DNA of 64,000 bases from Rhabditophanes sp. KR3021 (GCA_963281155.1 CAUJLY010000004.1:806001-870000), one strand, 5' to 3'; positions 1 to 13,346 are shown, numbered from the stretch's first letter. The notes: a model not told the origin generated them from the letters alone. Program-made: numbers and translations.

Positions 1-709
1 CTTTTTTGAGTCAAATAAAATAAATATATAGTTAAAGTAATTGTATTCATTGACAATTCATACACAGATACATATGCTTCAATTACCATAGAGTTAAACT
101 CACCCGGCACACCACATACAAAATTACATTCATTTGACTTGTCTAATGTATCGAGGGGAGGGTACGCCTTGCCCTTTTCTCACACAAACCAATCATATCT
201 CTCATTTGAGTGGTTGTTGAAACAAATGTTTGATTATTCTATGTATTTAAAGATATTTGGATTCATTGCTTCAACTAAAGATACACTTTATAATATTATT
301 GATACACACTTTTTTTACTTATTTGATAATACTATTTTGCGGATGAAGGTGTTTTAAATATTAATAATCATTAAACTATTGTTGTCTTGATGTATGTACT
401 AAATTCAACAACTTTTCCTGTATAAAAACATCCAGGACTAGTTTATTTGATGACATAAAATAATAAAACAACTTGTCCCAACCTTTTACTCAACTGCTTT
501 TCTCTTATTTATTAATGCAATCATAATTATTTTATATAAGCTGTCTCATATTGTCTTCGTTTAGTCGATTTTGTTATTCATAGCCTTTAGAGGCCTATTT
601 TGGTGTTACTCCAATAAATTTCCTTTTCTTTCGAATAAAAGTTTCATTTGATATAGGTAGTAACAGACAAATATTTAAAACTTGACCAAAACCATCATCC
701 TACTAGATA
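1..709. other. Non-coding flank upstream of the BarH-like gene
   Basis: AT-rich sequence without a convincing gene. The 72-codon open frame at 139-357 has no family motif, no splice support and no clear partner exon, so it is not called. The last few hundred bases are probably the 5' region of the homeobox gene; no clear TATA box was seen. Confidence 0.6.
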
Positions 710-1973
710 ATGATGGATCCACGAACTTTATTTCTAAATCCATTTCTATGCTCAAATCCCGAGGCAATGTCACTTCTTCAAAATATGCAATTAGCTGCAT
801 CTGGCAAAACACCAAATCAAGGCAACTCTTTCCGTATCCTAAATCTTCTCGACTCTGACCATTCTACTTCTCAAAACGACAAACTTTTATTCCCACCAAA
901 TAATTCACTACCCGGTGGACCATCTCATTTAATCAAAGGTATGTTGCCATCATTTGTGGGGAACTCTAATTAGATAGCCTTTCTTTGAAAGAAGATGGAC
1001 TTGGTCTCATTAAGGGATCCTTTAATTAAAAATTAGTTTATAAATTGGGACAAAGGAGTAGTAGTTTAAAGTTACCTTTGTTATTGTAAGTGCTAGTTAG
1101 GTAAAAGATTGTTTATTTGAGTGGAAATAAAGCAACTCGTTAAAAAGTATTAATCAACTTTTTTTGTTTACAGATATAAAGTCGCCTTCTGATATGGATA
1201 GAGAAAGTTCGTCGATGGACAGATTCAGGTCTCGTTCAAATTCATCGAATAGGTCAGGTTCGCCCTCAAACCCTGACTCCACCAACAACTCCTTTTCGAA
1301 TGGCAAAAAAATCCGAAAAGCCCGAACAATCTTCACAGACAAACAACTCCAAGAATTAGAAAATACGTTCGACAAACAAAAGTACCTTTCAGTCCAAGAC
1401 AGGATGGACCTTGCGCATAGGATGGGTTTGAGCGATACTCAAGTTAAGACATGGTACCAAAACAGAAGAACTAAATGGAAGCGACAAGTGTCAGTAGGGA
1501 CTGACTTGCTCCACGAAGCAACTAACGTAGCAGCCATCCAAAACTTGATTCGCACCAATCCGTACTGGACAAATTATTTTGCTAACCAACAAATGATGGC
1601 AATCTCCGGAAATCAACACAAGATGATGGGGGGAAATGGGTCGGGTAGTGGATTCTTGGGTAATAATGGGCAGATGATCCACACCGCCGGCCAATTCATG
1701 CCTTTTGGCAATCCGGCCTTGATGGCGGCGGCCGCTGCTGCTGCGGCTAACAATCAAAGTGGCAATCCAATTCAAGGGATGCCTTTTTTCATGCCGATCC
1801 AGTCGAATTTCGGGATTGATGTAGGTACACCGAAGTCTTCAACTCCTTCAATAAGTGAGGAAATAAAAAGTAGTGGAGCTGATTCGACCAAGACTACTCC
1901 CACTGATTGCAAAGAAAACACGAAAAGTACTGTAAGTGACAATACTGCCGAATCAAATGAAAAGTCTAATTAG
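710..1973 (+). CDS. ceh-31: BarH-class homeobox transcription factor (CEH-30/CEH-31-like)
   Basis: Nuclear DNA-binding transcription factor of the Bar family, which in C. elegans (ceh-30/ceh-31) acts in neuronal fate and survival. Two exons: 710-938 and 1174-1973, joined in phase 1 across a 235-nt intron (donor AG|GTATGTT, acceptor TTTACAG), giving 342 aa. The homeodomain is at about residues 123-182. It shows the Bar hallmarks: Thr at homeodomain position 47 and the helix-3 string [15 protein letters not shown]. An engrailed-type repressor motif, FRILNLLD, sits at residues 41-48, as expected for Bar proteins. A short poly-alanine run lies near residue 260, and the C-terminus is rich in Ser, Thr and Lys. 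The conserved Bar extension after the homeodomain is present (DLL...IRTNPYW). Which C. elegans paralogue is closer cannot be decided by eye. The first intron is the longest in this part of the window apart from the coiled-coil gene's, and may carry regulatory sites. Confidence 0.93.
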
Positions 1974-4900
1974 AACTAATTGAAATTGCTTCCTCATTAC
2001 ACTCTCGTCTTTTTGAAATGTGACCAAAAATTTGCTGAAATTGCTTTATATGTCAGACACATCCAATTGTCAATTAAAATAACAAATAATGATTAAAAAT
2101 ATTTTTTGTATGTCTCCAATCTAAATGATCTTCCTTTTATTATTGTCAAAAAAATCAAGTATATAAATGTGTAATATTTGTTGTAACAACCTCTGATAAC
2201 ATCTCAATTAATTAAATATAAACAAAAGAGGACATATGATGTCCATTAAGTAAATGTAAACTTATTGTTCAAGGATACAGAACAAAGTGTTGCGCTTCGT
2301 TTTTTGTCTTAACATATGGTGACATAATGGTTTTGTAAAAGTTTAGTTTAGGTGTCAGTTCGGGTGTTCATGATACCATTGAGGGATCCTTTGTTGGTAG
2401 GAGACATGCTTATATTTTATTCCAAACATGGTTCGTTTCCTTGTGAGTAAAGTGTTGGTTTTGGCAAATTAAATTTAGGCCTAGTAAATAGAAGGATTGT
2501 ATTTTAACAATAAAAGAAAGTTCATTTTATCCAATCTACATAATAAATGATTAGGAAGTTGAACGGTTACAAGTACTTCCGAATCCTTAAGACATGCAAA
2601 AAAACAATAAACTTCCATCCAATTAAACCTTTAACTCCACACTCCTTATCAAGATCACCCAAACAGATGCTTCACCCGCAACAACAACACCCCACTACCT
2701 CCTCCAACATTGAAACCTAATCTCTAATTAAGCACCACCATTGCATCACCGAACAATTAAATCACCCCAACCAAAAATAAGTGACCTTGTTGCTTGGTAA
2801 CAAAAAAAGTTAAATATGTCTATATTTAATATGGTGACAGGTGATCCTTACCACTACTTTCTTTTGATGATTGAGTAAGGTTAATTTGAGTAGATAAGTG
2901 ACAACATCTTTACAGGTGTAGTTGGAAGTTTAATTGTTTGTATTCAAGTCCAGATCAGTTCATAGGGTCCTGTTGTTTTAATTTGTTATAATAACATATG
3001 AGTTAGGTATTGAAGAGTTGGCTTTGGAGGGATTAGAGTTAATTGGGTGATTTATGTCTTCTCAAATAGGCACTTACCTTATTAGAAATTGTTTTTAAAC
3101 AAAAGTTAGTGCCCACTTAGCAAGAACAATATCGAAATTGATAGTTGTGGTAGCCTTTTTGATCGGAGTCTTTTCTTGGAACAATGGTGGTAATCGCCTT
3201 AATAGATGGGTGCCACCAATTGAAGTTATTAACATTTTTTATTTGTTATCGAGATGGGTATAGCTGTTAAGTGACAATTCGTTACACAATAATTAGGGGA
3301 TTAAGGGAAAAGTGTTTAGGCGTCAAGTACACTAATATCCTTTTTTTCAAATTAGTTGCAACGAGATGGTGGAGGGTTGATGTTAATTAAAAAAAGATTG
3401 TGTTCGGCTTTCGGTGTTTGATTATATTATTAATTAAGGAAAATAGATAGGAATAAACTTTAACTCACACCTGATTACATTCATTAATTATTGCAGAAGT
3501 GTCTAAATTGGCTAATTAATCGCGAAAATCTTCTTTACATGGTTTCGCCCTGAGTTCATATTACTTCTCGGCACTTTTAAAAAAAACGACTAAATTTAAG
3601 TCTCTTAAACTTTCCAAACAACCGAAATGGTTTAACTAAAATTGTTTTGTGTATTGAAGAGCTCTAAATCACTTAAAATAAAGTGACAAACTTTTAAATT
3701 TTGTTATCACTGTAAGCTGTTTTTAAGTGAAAGAGAAGATATAATTTATATGGGTGCATCATCTAATTTGGTAAAACGAATTTCTTTATTTTGAAAGGTC
3801 TTAAATGAACCATACACATACCAGCAATACTTTTAAAAATAAGTTAAAAGATTTATAAATTGGATTGTTTTACAGTAGTTGGGGAGGATAAAGATATGTA
3901 TTTGTATTGTCTTTTGATGTTGGTTGAGGATATGTGGTGATGTGTTTTTAATAGTGTGAATTTGACTTTATTTGTGAGATTAAATTGGTTGTTGATGAGA
4001 AGGAAATTATTAACAATTTAGTAAATAATATCACATCCATCAAGGAGAAACAAATAGGTGTTTAGAAGAGAGTATGTGGAAGGCCATGCAAATGGTTTGG
4101 GGTTGATAATAGTGATGCCGCTTCTCATAATGATATTATCCTTGGAAAAGGTGATGTGTTGATGATGTGCCTTTGATGAGGACGATTATTATTAACTTAC
4201 ACTACTTTTAATGTACTCTTCAAAGGGACAAAACAAGGAATGGTGGATGAGGAGGCTAATTATGTTAATCGTCACTTTTGTTTGTTCTAAACATTTGTTA
4301 TCCTTCTAATACGTCGTTTTGATACACGAGTTAATGATTGATGAAATAGACAAATTAAAGATTGTTGCAAACAAAGGGAAACGTTAATACCCAATACCAT
4401 CTACATACTAGACTAAAATAAACTTGACATTATTAAAAATTGCACGCAATCAAATAAAAAGATATATTTAATGTTGTTTTGTTGTCAATAAAATAAATAT
4501 AATATTACTCTTAACAAATGGATTAATGTAGTAGAGGAGTTGATGTGGCCAGATAATTGTTTTGGTGTTTGAAACGACACAATTGCATGTCAAATAAATT
4601 TTATTTTGATTTTTAAGTGTCTTTAAAAACAGTTAATTATTATTTTTAGAGCTGTTTAGGTTTTCATTTGGAGTTAACAAATTAATTGGGTGGATGTTAA
4701 TAAAGAGTATGCGTGATGGCAAAATAATTGAATTCATTTATTAGAGGGAAAAAGTAGTCAAAAGTGTCAATTTCCCATCTACTGTAAACAAGTCAAATTA
4801 AACGAAAACATACACCAATAAATCAAATTAAGTTTGATTTATATAATTTAGTCGTGGTACTTATCGCCAATTAAAGTTATTAATTTTGTATAAATTGAAT

Positions 4901-5399
4901 TGTATCGAAATATGTCGTATCAAAATTACAATAAACACCCAATTTGGAAGTAATGTCGTAAGAAAAGTGGTGTCTTTTTGATTTGATTAACCATCATGAT
5001 ATGTTTAGTATCTATAATTTGAAGAAATTTATACTTTTTAATGAGGCAATGGTATAATTGTATGTTTGGAATTGTAACATTTGGCTGAGAGTATATTAAT
5101 AATGGAGGATTTAATGAGTATAATGACTTTTGAGTGATTATATTGGTGTGAGATTTAAAAGGTTAGGGACAATGCATTTTATGGAATCAGTTCGTTTTTT
5201 ATTATTTAAGTAGGGGTTAGGAGACCATTTGTTTTAAACCATTTATACACTGTTTGTATAATATTTATACAACTTTTGGGACTAGTATGTTATAAACCCC
5301 ATACTTAACAAAATTATAGGGCACCAACTACTAAATTGATTATTTTTTTAAATAAAAAACTGGAACATAAAAATTTCTGGGATTAGCATTCAGCACCAA
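1974..5399. other. Long non-coding region downstream of the BarH-like gene
   Basis: About 3.4 kb with no open frame of note on either strand and no splice-coherent exons. A C-rich stretch at 2600-2770 stands out from the AT-rich background. Given the neighbouring homeobox gene, cis-regulatory DNA is the most natural reading, but this is inference only. Confidence 0.5.
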
Positions 5400-6347
5400 T
5401 TGCCCAAATCTTCCTTCTCCTTTAATAAATCACAACGAAGACCAGTTGTCCGTCCAACTTTGATTAGACTCGATTTAATGAATAATGAAAGTGATCTAAG
5501 AATTCAAAGACTGCCAAATCAGTAAAACAGCTCCAATTTTACAAAGACAGCAATCTAAAATAATAAGATCTGAAAGCAATTTGAGAAAGGAAGAACGTAT
5601 GAGTGCAGGAAGTATCAAATATTGGTATACGACAATGGAATGAGTAGCTTACAGAAAACCTCTAAATATCTCCTTATATCCTCCTAATTCTATTATTTCC
5701 CATAGTTTACCTTCTGCTAGAAATCATTTCCCTCCAAATAGTCTTCAGCGTCCATCTATTGTCAGAAACAATAGTTTGATCAAGATGGATCTTTTGCCTA
5801 AAAAGCAATAATACGAACAATATTGAGGGAACTTATTAAAATAACTAAACACGATGGAACCTTTGGCATTGGAACAGGAGAAAATGATGTTTCTAATCTG
5901 GAAACTTGGTAATTGTCGGAAAGTTAGAATACAATTTGTTCAGAGTTGCAAAAGATTAGTGTTGAAAGAGTTGGGAGGGAGCATTATGGATTCACAAGGT
6001 TTATAGTAATCTAATGATGAATTTCACATTTGTCCTTCTGGAACTCTTGGAGATACCACATTTTGCTTCTTTGTAAAGGAGTAGTAAAAAGTTCTTTTGA
6101 AGATGTGGAACATTTGTATTCAGTAACAAAACCTCAGATTGAAAGAATTCAAAAGTTGGAAAGATTAGCAGAAATTCCGAATAGATATAAGAAAGTTGAC
6201 CTAGCTGAGACGAAGGAGATCAGGGGACACATTTATCAAAATTCAGCAGCAGGATGTCAACATAAACACTATAACGGGAAATGTAAAATTGAGAGAAACA
6301 TCTACTGTGAAGTAAAAGGTAGAACTTTCTTTGTTTTATCAGTCTAG
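5400..6347 (+). pseudogene. Eroded coding relic of unknown family
   Basis: Protein-like blocks run along the plus strand but change frame and meet stops every 30-100 bases. The longest intact piece (6030-6347, 105 codons) contains charged helical sequence followed by a Cys/His-rich segment. Earlier blocks are rich in Arg-Pro and Ser-Leu motifs around 5440-5800. Base composition here is less AT-rich than the flanks, as in coding DNA. No family was recognised. It could also be the remains of a transposon-encoded protein, or several real exons obscured by unknown splicing. Confidence 0.35.
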
Positions 6348-6712
6348 CCAATTATTAAAGGTCTTCTCAGGTGATCAGTCAAATCCTAGCAATATCAGAT
6401 AGATAAGTAAGCAAATTTGACTTGCATCCGAAGATCATCATCCTTGACAGTAGGGATTGGGTAATCTCTAATAATTGTAATGTTTTTAGATGCTCCGAAG
6501 GATGACACACCCCAGCTTTGATTGCCTTTTATAATGGATGTATTGGTATAAATAGAATCGATTTTGTTTGGTCAAAAATGACGTAAAGTGAGACTCAAAC
6601 CTTTTTAATAAGAATGAAGGATATACTTTATTATTGGTTTATACTGCACTTGCACCATTCAGCACTAAAACTTAAAGAATATGAATATAATAAATGAGAT
6701 GAATTGCATATA
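6348..6712. other. Short intergenic stretch
   Basis: Sequence between the relic and the 3' end of the transporter gene. No gene or repeat was recognised. Confidence 0.5.
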
Positions 6713-8549
6713 TTAAGCTTGTTGATTATTATTTAAATTTTTCCCCCAAACTGCCTGCTTAACCATGTGTCTAGAGGGCATGAATGGAAGTTTTGTGATC
6801 CAAGTATGATTAAGTAGGAATATATTGACAGGTTTAGGGAACCAATAACCATCAGATTCGTGGGAGTTTTTTTGTTTAGTTCCTGATTCATGAACACCAC
6901 GCTCACTTTGAGTAGCAGCTGGGGCCAAGTTGTCAAGGATAAATGCTATCAGACCACCGATAAACATGTTTATTTTGAAAAGACTGATCAACAAGTTGTC
7001 GATGTCGTGATGGCCTGTTTTGATGGGATGTGTTTCGAAGTAGGAAGGAATTATGGTTCCTAGTAGTACGGCTACTCCTATGATTGTTACATTTCTCGAA
7101 TTTTTGAGACAGATTCCTTTTAAATTAGCAAATGCAACGCCCAAGATCATCGAAAAAGACATTATAAATAGGCCTCAAATAAACAAATTTAATTTATACG
7201 ACCAAATATGTGCTTACCTCCAATTAAAGCTTCGGGAATGCCAGACAATATTGCTGCAAATTTAGTAAATACACCCAATGAAATCAAAATCAAGCCAGCT
7301 ATTTGGACAGTTATCCTAGAAGCGATGTTGGTGGCCTGGACAACAGCAACATTCTCACAATAAGTAGTGACACCTACCCCAACACCCATCCAACCTATAT
7401 TAAAAATAAAGAAATGATCTGATTAATTGATATTTACCTGCAAAAAAGCACCCTAGTCCTTCCATAATAATTGCGCGACTGATGATTGATGAGTTGGGGG
7501 GTGATTCTTGAGAGATGACAGCTACGATTTTGTAACTTCCAATGGATTCGATCATACAAATGACGCAGGAGGTGAAAAAACCGGCGAACAGGCCAGGATG
7601 GAATAAGGGAGATCCGAATTGGCCTGGGTAGGGAAGTTGGATCCATGGGGCTGTTTGCAATGTTATTAAGGAGGCATTTTTGTCGACTCTGGCTTCTCCT
7701 TCGACTGGCTCGATGTTTGTGATTGTTAATAAACCGCAGAAACCCCAACAAACAAATATCGCTATAAGGTAAGGGAAATTTCCGAATAATCTATATCTTA
7801 CAAAAACTAACTTCCTTTCACTAATCATCGGTATAGGGACTTCACATTCATGCAAAAACAAAATAATGATGGCCAATGTAATAAATTGAATAATGGAAAC
7901 ATAATGCAACTCTGCTTTTTCCAACCCAACCGGAGCTGCTCTCAAAACGAGTAAAACCAACAAAGGAGTAATGGTGACTGGTCCAATATACCTCGAAACT
8001 TTTCCAATCGCCCCACTCAATCCGCAAATGATCATGACAAGTGAAGCTGCCATCAAACTCCCAGACACAAGTCTTAATTTTTCAAGGTAAATGGCGGGTT
8101 CAACGTGATCGTTGGGGCCGGCTGTACATTTGAAGTCGTCTAGTTGTGAGAATGCTATTAATGGAGGCAGAAAAACAAACGCAGTTCCTTGGTAAACACA
8201 TAACCTTAGACCAAAAGTTGTTTGGATAAGAGTTGCTACGCCGGCTGTTATGAGGGTAGCGGACATTAATTGGACGCGAATCAAAGTGGCGTCGGCTCCA
8301 GCGCATATCAAGGAAGTTACGAGGTAAGGCATTACAAGAAGACCTGTTATGCCAACCATCATTTGCTGCAATTTTTATTTTATTAATTAAGTTTGATTAA
8401 GGCAGTACCTGAAAGCCTAGTAATAAAGCAATATTCCATTTGGGCACATCTTTGGCCGTGTAAATTAGCTTCGCTGCTTTGGGAATTGGTTTTTCAATGT
8501 CAGGTAGCATTGTATCAGTTGCAGAGGGGTAAGAATCTAGAAATGCCAT
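6713..8549 (-). CDS. Nucleobase/ascorbate transporter (NAT/SLC23 family)
   Basis: Integral membrane permease of the UraA/xanthine permease superfamily, related to vertebrate SVCT (SLC23) proteins and nematode NAT paralogues. The substrate (nucleobase, urate or ascorbate) cannot be told from sequence. Four exons on the minus strand: 8409-8549, 7438-8365, 7218-7394 and 6713-7173, separated by introns of 43-44 nt, all with consistent phase, giving 568 aa. The start is the first ATG, placing a short cytosolic N-terminus before the family's opening motif VPKWNIALLLGFQ and QGTAFVFLPPLIAF. The family signature region is CENVAVVQATN at about 369-379. Compared with the usual [QEP]-N-x-G-x4-T-[RKG], the Gly is Ala (373) and the last residue is Asn (379). 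The length matches SLC23 proteins. Internal minus-frame ORFs at 6733 and 7434 are shadows. Confidence 0.93.
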
Positions 8550-9600
8550 AGTAATAAAATACTATCTTGCGCTACTATTTGCGATTGTTAAAAAGTCGCG
8601 TTTTAAATGTGATTTATCAATGCCGGCCCTTTTTTAGTGTTATTTATAAAAAAGATGTTAAAAGATTAGATAGTTAATTGGGTAAACATTTTCATACTAT
8701 TTTATGATAAGAATATTATTAGAAAAAGTATTCAAAATGATTTTCGCGGTACTAATGATGATAAATTATGATTTAGAAAATGAATCTGATCGAGCATTGT
8801 ATGGTATCCTTGAAGTTGATTAGAATTTGGTGCAAATTGGGAATGGTGTGAGATGTGATTAGGTGGTGACAAGCCTGTGAGTAGGAAAGTTTGAGAATAC
8901 AAAAATGATCTTTAATAATGGTATACTATTTTATTTAGATTAGTTTTTTTGTTAGTAGGATTTAGCATCAAAGATGTTTAGACACACAAAGCGATCATTT
9001 AATAATAAAAATAAATTTCACAAATGACAAAGGAATAACGAATGGGAAAGACTATTTATACTAGCAAAAAAGACATCATTTACTATTTATTAAAATCATT
9101 ACAAAATGAGTTAACAGGCTTATTCTCGATGACATTATACCTTTGATCGACTACAACATAAAAAACAAGTTCAAAACAAAAAATGAAAAGCTAACCATTT
9201 TATTTAAAAAAATGCGGTTGATTACTTTTACGGAAATTGACATATGTGTGCTAGTTATGTTTACAATTATAATTATTATGGAAATTAACCATATAGAATG
9301 GTTATTTGTCTTATTAAAAATAATTGTATGAATTCGTTTTGTATAAATATTAGTTAATATCTAGCTAGAGTTTAATTAGATGCTGTAAAAAAGTTCATTT
9401 TAAATTGCTTTTACAGGAAAGGGGAAAATTAATGAGATAGTTCATTAAAAATCATGTGCAGATGGTTCGCTGAATGTAGATGAAATATTTTCTGTTTTAT
9501 TTTAACAATATTGTTGGTGAGATTAGTTTGGAGCTTTATTTAATAAATACAATGTTTTATTTTTTATTAATACAGAATTAAAAGTATCTAAAGGCTGGTA
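8550..9600. other. Intergenic region between two minus-strand genes
   Basis: About 1 kb upstream of the transporter start and downstream of the GPI-type gene. AT-rich and without convincing ORFs; the 62-codon frame at 9143-9331 is low-complexity and is not called. An AATAAA-type poly(A) signal for the minus-strand gene is likely close to 9540-9600. Confidence 0.5.
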
Positions 9601-10536
9601 TCAATCCAGCCAGAAGTAACAAACTAAAAACAAATATAAAGTAAAATTAAAATATTGATGATGCAAGGTAGAAGAAGTAGAAGATGAAATAAATCCTGTT
9701 TCTGGTTGATCTAATTGATAATCTATTGTGGTGAGATGATCTGAAATATATAATTTTTGTAATTAACATTAGAAAGAAGATGATCGTTACTTACCTAAAA
9801 AGCAATTAGTAATGGCGATAGATCCAGCTGCTATAGCTTGCCCTTGAATTGTTATGCCTTCTACTTGAGGAGTTTCAACGACACAAATATTACCATAATT
9901 TGAGTGGGGTTGTAGAGATGAAAATGTAATTGAGAAGGAAGATGGCTTACTGATGAAGTAACTTTTTGTTGACGTAATCAGACGTTGTTTGGTGTTTGAT
10001 AGGTAAAAGTCGTATTTTATGGGAAAGGAGGCAGTTGTTTTTATTTTTAATGTAATTTGACTTAATTCCGCACTTGCTAATTCGATTAAACTTAAAGTTG
10101 AAGAGGAAAAGTCTCCCTTTGATGATAGTGTTTTAAACAATCCACACTCTTTTGCTATCACTTTCTTTTCCCTGTAAATACTGGTCAACTCTACACAAAG
10201 ATAATACCACGAATCAGGTTGACAATCATTGATGACACCAAAATTACTTAATTTTGAATCATTTTCGGGATAATAAAAAGCTGTTGAGACGTTTGCACTT
10301 TGCTTTAAGGGAAAAGCGGTGATAGCTACTTGAGATTGATACTTATCATTAATTTCTTCGAATAAAACTTTCCGGTCAAATTGGATACGAAAGCCACTTT
10401 TGGTTGCCATCACATTTTTGATTAAATTTTTATTAATTACAATAGTATCTAATTTGAATGAATTACAATTTTTAGTTAGAGCAAAAATAGCTAAGACAAA
10501 TAAAAAGTTCATCATGAGAGAAGAAGTTTTGAACAT
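9601..10536 (-). CDS. Secreted protein with signal peptide and GPI-anchor-like tail
   Basis: Unrecognised extracellular protein, 293 aa, from two exons (9795-10536 and 9601-9740) joined in phase 1 over a 54-nt intron (GTAAGTAAC ... TTTCAG). The N-terminus is a signal peptide ending near NCNS at about residue 26. The second exon encodes a Ser/Thr-rich stretch followed by a hydrophobic end (FNFTLYLFLVCYFWLD), the layout of a GPI-anchor signal, so the mature protein is probably tethered to the outer membrane face. The middle is beta-rich. A segment reading SLQPHSNYGNICVVETP resembles the end of a fibronectin-III domain, though weakly. Reading straight through the splice site would give a shorter secreted form. 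It shares no evident pathway with its neighbours. Confidence 0.75.
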
Positions 10537-11530
10537 AAAGAAACATAAACTTTATCCTTCTGCCCAAACACGAAAACAATATCTCAAAGAAAGTGAATTT
10601 CTTCTAATATTATTAGATGTAATATTAACCCTAATACTAGAGTAGTCTAAAATAATCCACGACATAAAGGGACGACTGTCTTTAATATCACTTTTTTGTC
10701 CTAGTTATTGTTCACTCTTTGACAGGACTTCTTCTATAATACGTTAGTAGCTTAAAGTTATGTTCATAATTGTGTTTTGGACAAATTAAGAGTATATATG
10801 TGTTTGATGGTGCGCAAACATATTATATTCAAAGGGACAATGTGTTCCATTTGGTGGATAACTTTAATGGGCCTGATCATCAATCATTCACAGTTAAGAC
10901 ATATGCATAGTGGACATGAAATATTAGCAAAATTTTATTAAATTTAGGCAATAAGACTTTATTTAATTTAGAATGATTGACAATGATGAGGCTAGTCTTG
11001 TTATTTCCTATTATTAATTAAATTCCGTAATTAGTAAATAAGTCTGACATTTTATTTTCATGAGATATTTAAATGCCTCCCCTGACCAGCAGAAAGAGAT
11101 CTTGAAGATCTGTTTAACGATTTAAGTATAAAAAATCATGGCTTTCAAACTGCATTAACAGAATTTTTATAAAATATTTATTGCTCCGGGGCATAGGGAT
11201 AAATGGTCAAAGACCTTGACTTTTCCCAGACTTGCTCCAGGAATGAGTCTTAAACTGATGTTATGAAAAAACTGAGTCTAATGGCATAATTATAAAATGA
11301 AGGGTCTAAAGGGTTCGCTCGCTAGTATGACTAATAAGCGAAGACTACAAGTGGTAAAAAATACTTTTGTACTATGTTTATAATTGTCAAAATAGGTTTG
11401 CATTACAGCGCTTTTATGTAAGAAAGTTAAAATCTCATTTGATTAGAGATAGGCCGTCTGCAAGGCAATGATAAAGAAAAGAAGTCTCGAGAAAGTGTAT
11501 TCCGAATCTGGTTAATTAAATTTATTAGTT
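10537..11530. other. Intergenic region, no gene seen
   Basis: Between the 5' end of the GPI-type gene and the 3' end of the carboxylesterase. The stretch 11150-11480 is less AT-rich than its surroundings but opens no frame and matched no RNA gene I recognise. A short palindrome, AGATCTTGAAGATCT, lies near 11100. Confidence 0.45.
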
Positions 11531-13346
11531 CTACAATTCAGTATGTTCTTGTTCAATATGTAATTTATGAAGGTCTGCTGACGGAATTCTTGTTTTTGTC
11601 AAGATACCAGTCCCTATTTTTTGAGGTAATTCCTTGTTCCAAAAGTTGATATTGTCAGGCTTATATGATTCCTTGATTGAATTACCTTCGCCATCGATAT
11701 TTAAATGAATGGAAGGTTCAGAAGCAGATATTTTGGGCCAAACTTGACTTGGACTAGATGGCGATCCATTTTTGATAAAATGGACAAACCCATCAATCAG
11801 AGTTTTTTCAGCATTCTTATCCTTATCGGTCCATTTCTCTTCTGGCAGGACAAATCTGTTGAAGAAGTAAATAAATTCACTACAATGAGTAGCTCCCTTT
11901 ATAGGCAACGTTTCTTGTAAGAATGGACTAGCATATTGCAAGTTATAAAAGTACACAGGCCACTCATTTATTCTTTTCATTTCCATTTCGTGATAAACAC
12001 CGATATTGATAAAAATATCCGAAGTTAGTTGAGTTAATCTTTCTAAATAGAATTTGTTCTTGATTTCAAAAGGCGCTCTGTCAGTAGGAGCATCTCTATC
12101 AACAAAAAATTCGAACAGATGATGTCTGAAGGCACTTCCACTTCTTCCAGTTTCTTCGTGCGGTAGAATTCGCTCAGCAATGTAAGTTTCAAGGGCATGC
12201 TTATCAAAAGTCGCTATTTCTTCAGCTGATAAAGTTGCCAATCTTTTCATGGCAGGATAATACAAAATAAAGGAACTTTCATACTCCGTCAACCCTACGA
12301 GAGTAGGCTTAGGCTGAGCTTTCTTAATCATGCTCTCCAATTTAGCCGGGAAAAAATCTCCGTCATGTCTAGGAGTGAACATAAACCCAGAGTAAGTCTT
12401 TCTCAGGTGTTCGACTTGGTCCATAGCATCATACAATTCGTCTATTGTCTTCTCCTTCAAACACTGAATAGTAACTTTACTATCTTTATCACTACACCCA
12501 GCCTTTTCAGCCAATATTTTGCTATAAGTGTCAGCAGTTGTTGATATTCCGAAGTCATTAAAGATACTCCCACTCATTTGGATAGATCGTTGGAATAAAT
12601 AGTTGGAATGAGGAGATAAAGTCAAAGCACCTGAAAAATTCTTATTATTAGAAGATATTTTAGCCAACAATTCGTACCTGCTAGGGCTGCTCCTGCGCTA
12701 TGGCCCATTATGGTTATTTTGTCTTGAGCTCCGCCAAAGTGTTCAATAATTGAGTCTATTAAGTACAAGGAATAAGTAGCATCCCATAAACCCATGTTTC
12801 CAGGAACAGTATGATCTGACGTTGTCAAGAAACCGAGAAAACCAACTCTGTATTGGATGGTTACCACCACGATTCCTTCTTTTACCAAACTATCACACAA
12901 TTTCTTGTACCCTAAGTCGGCAGCATTGCCGAAATCAAAGCCACCACCATGAATCATTACTGCAACATCAAATAATTGGTCGGATTGAATTTTAGGTGTC
13001 ATTATATTCATGAATAAGCAATCTTCACTGTATTGCATTGTCTTCGAAAATTGGCCTGCCCTATGCCATGGATAACAAGAAGGTCCATAAGCAGTAGCAT
13101 TAATCAAACCAGTTTCTTTTTTGACGATCGAAGGTTTCTAAAAAAGATCAAATAAAATAAGTCTAAACTAACCTCAAAACGTCTATTTCCACCTGGAACA
13201 TCGGCATATCTTATCCCCAAAAATACATTAGCCTCACCATACTCAAAACCCTCATACTCGCCAAAAGGAGTCTTTACTCTAGGACCAGCATTCAAATAAA
13301 CCTCCCTACTTAATAGTAAAATCAATAAACTCTTTAATAGCAACAT
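11531..13346 (-). CDS. Type-B carboxylesterase with ER-retention tail (GES-1-like)
   Basis: Serine hydrolase of the carboxylesterase/cholinesterase family, which cleaves carboxylic esters in the secretory pathway. Three exons: 13173-13346, 12678-13137 and 11531-12630 (introns 35 and 47 nt), giving 577 aa, the normal family length. An N-terminal signal peptide is present. The oxyanion motif HGGGF is intact. The nucleophile elbow is GHSAGA with Ser near 205. The acidic residue is Glu near 329 in GLTEYESSF, and the catalytic His near 460 lies in GATHCSEF, so the triad is complete. The protein ends in HTEL, a KDEL-type ER-retention signal; C. elegans gut esterase GES-1 ends in a comparable tetrapeptide. 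An intestinal ER-lumen esterase is therefore the likely role. The elbow has His-Ala around the Ser where many family members have Glu-Gly, a common nematode variation. Confidence 0.93.

Noticed and set aside
1008..2392. Repeated string CATTRAGGGATCCTTT in the BarH intron (1008) and 3' flank (2377)
   Set aside because: A 15-of-16 match is expected by chance somewhere in a window this size; no further shared context.
11150..11480. Less AT-rich stretch that could be an RNA gene or organelle-derived DNA
   Set aside because: No tRNA cloverleaf, rRNA signature or open frame could be recognised.
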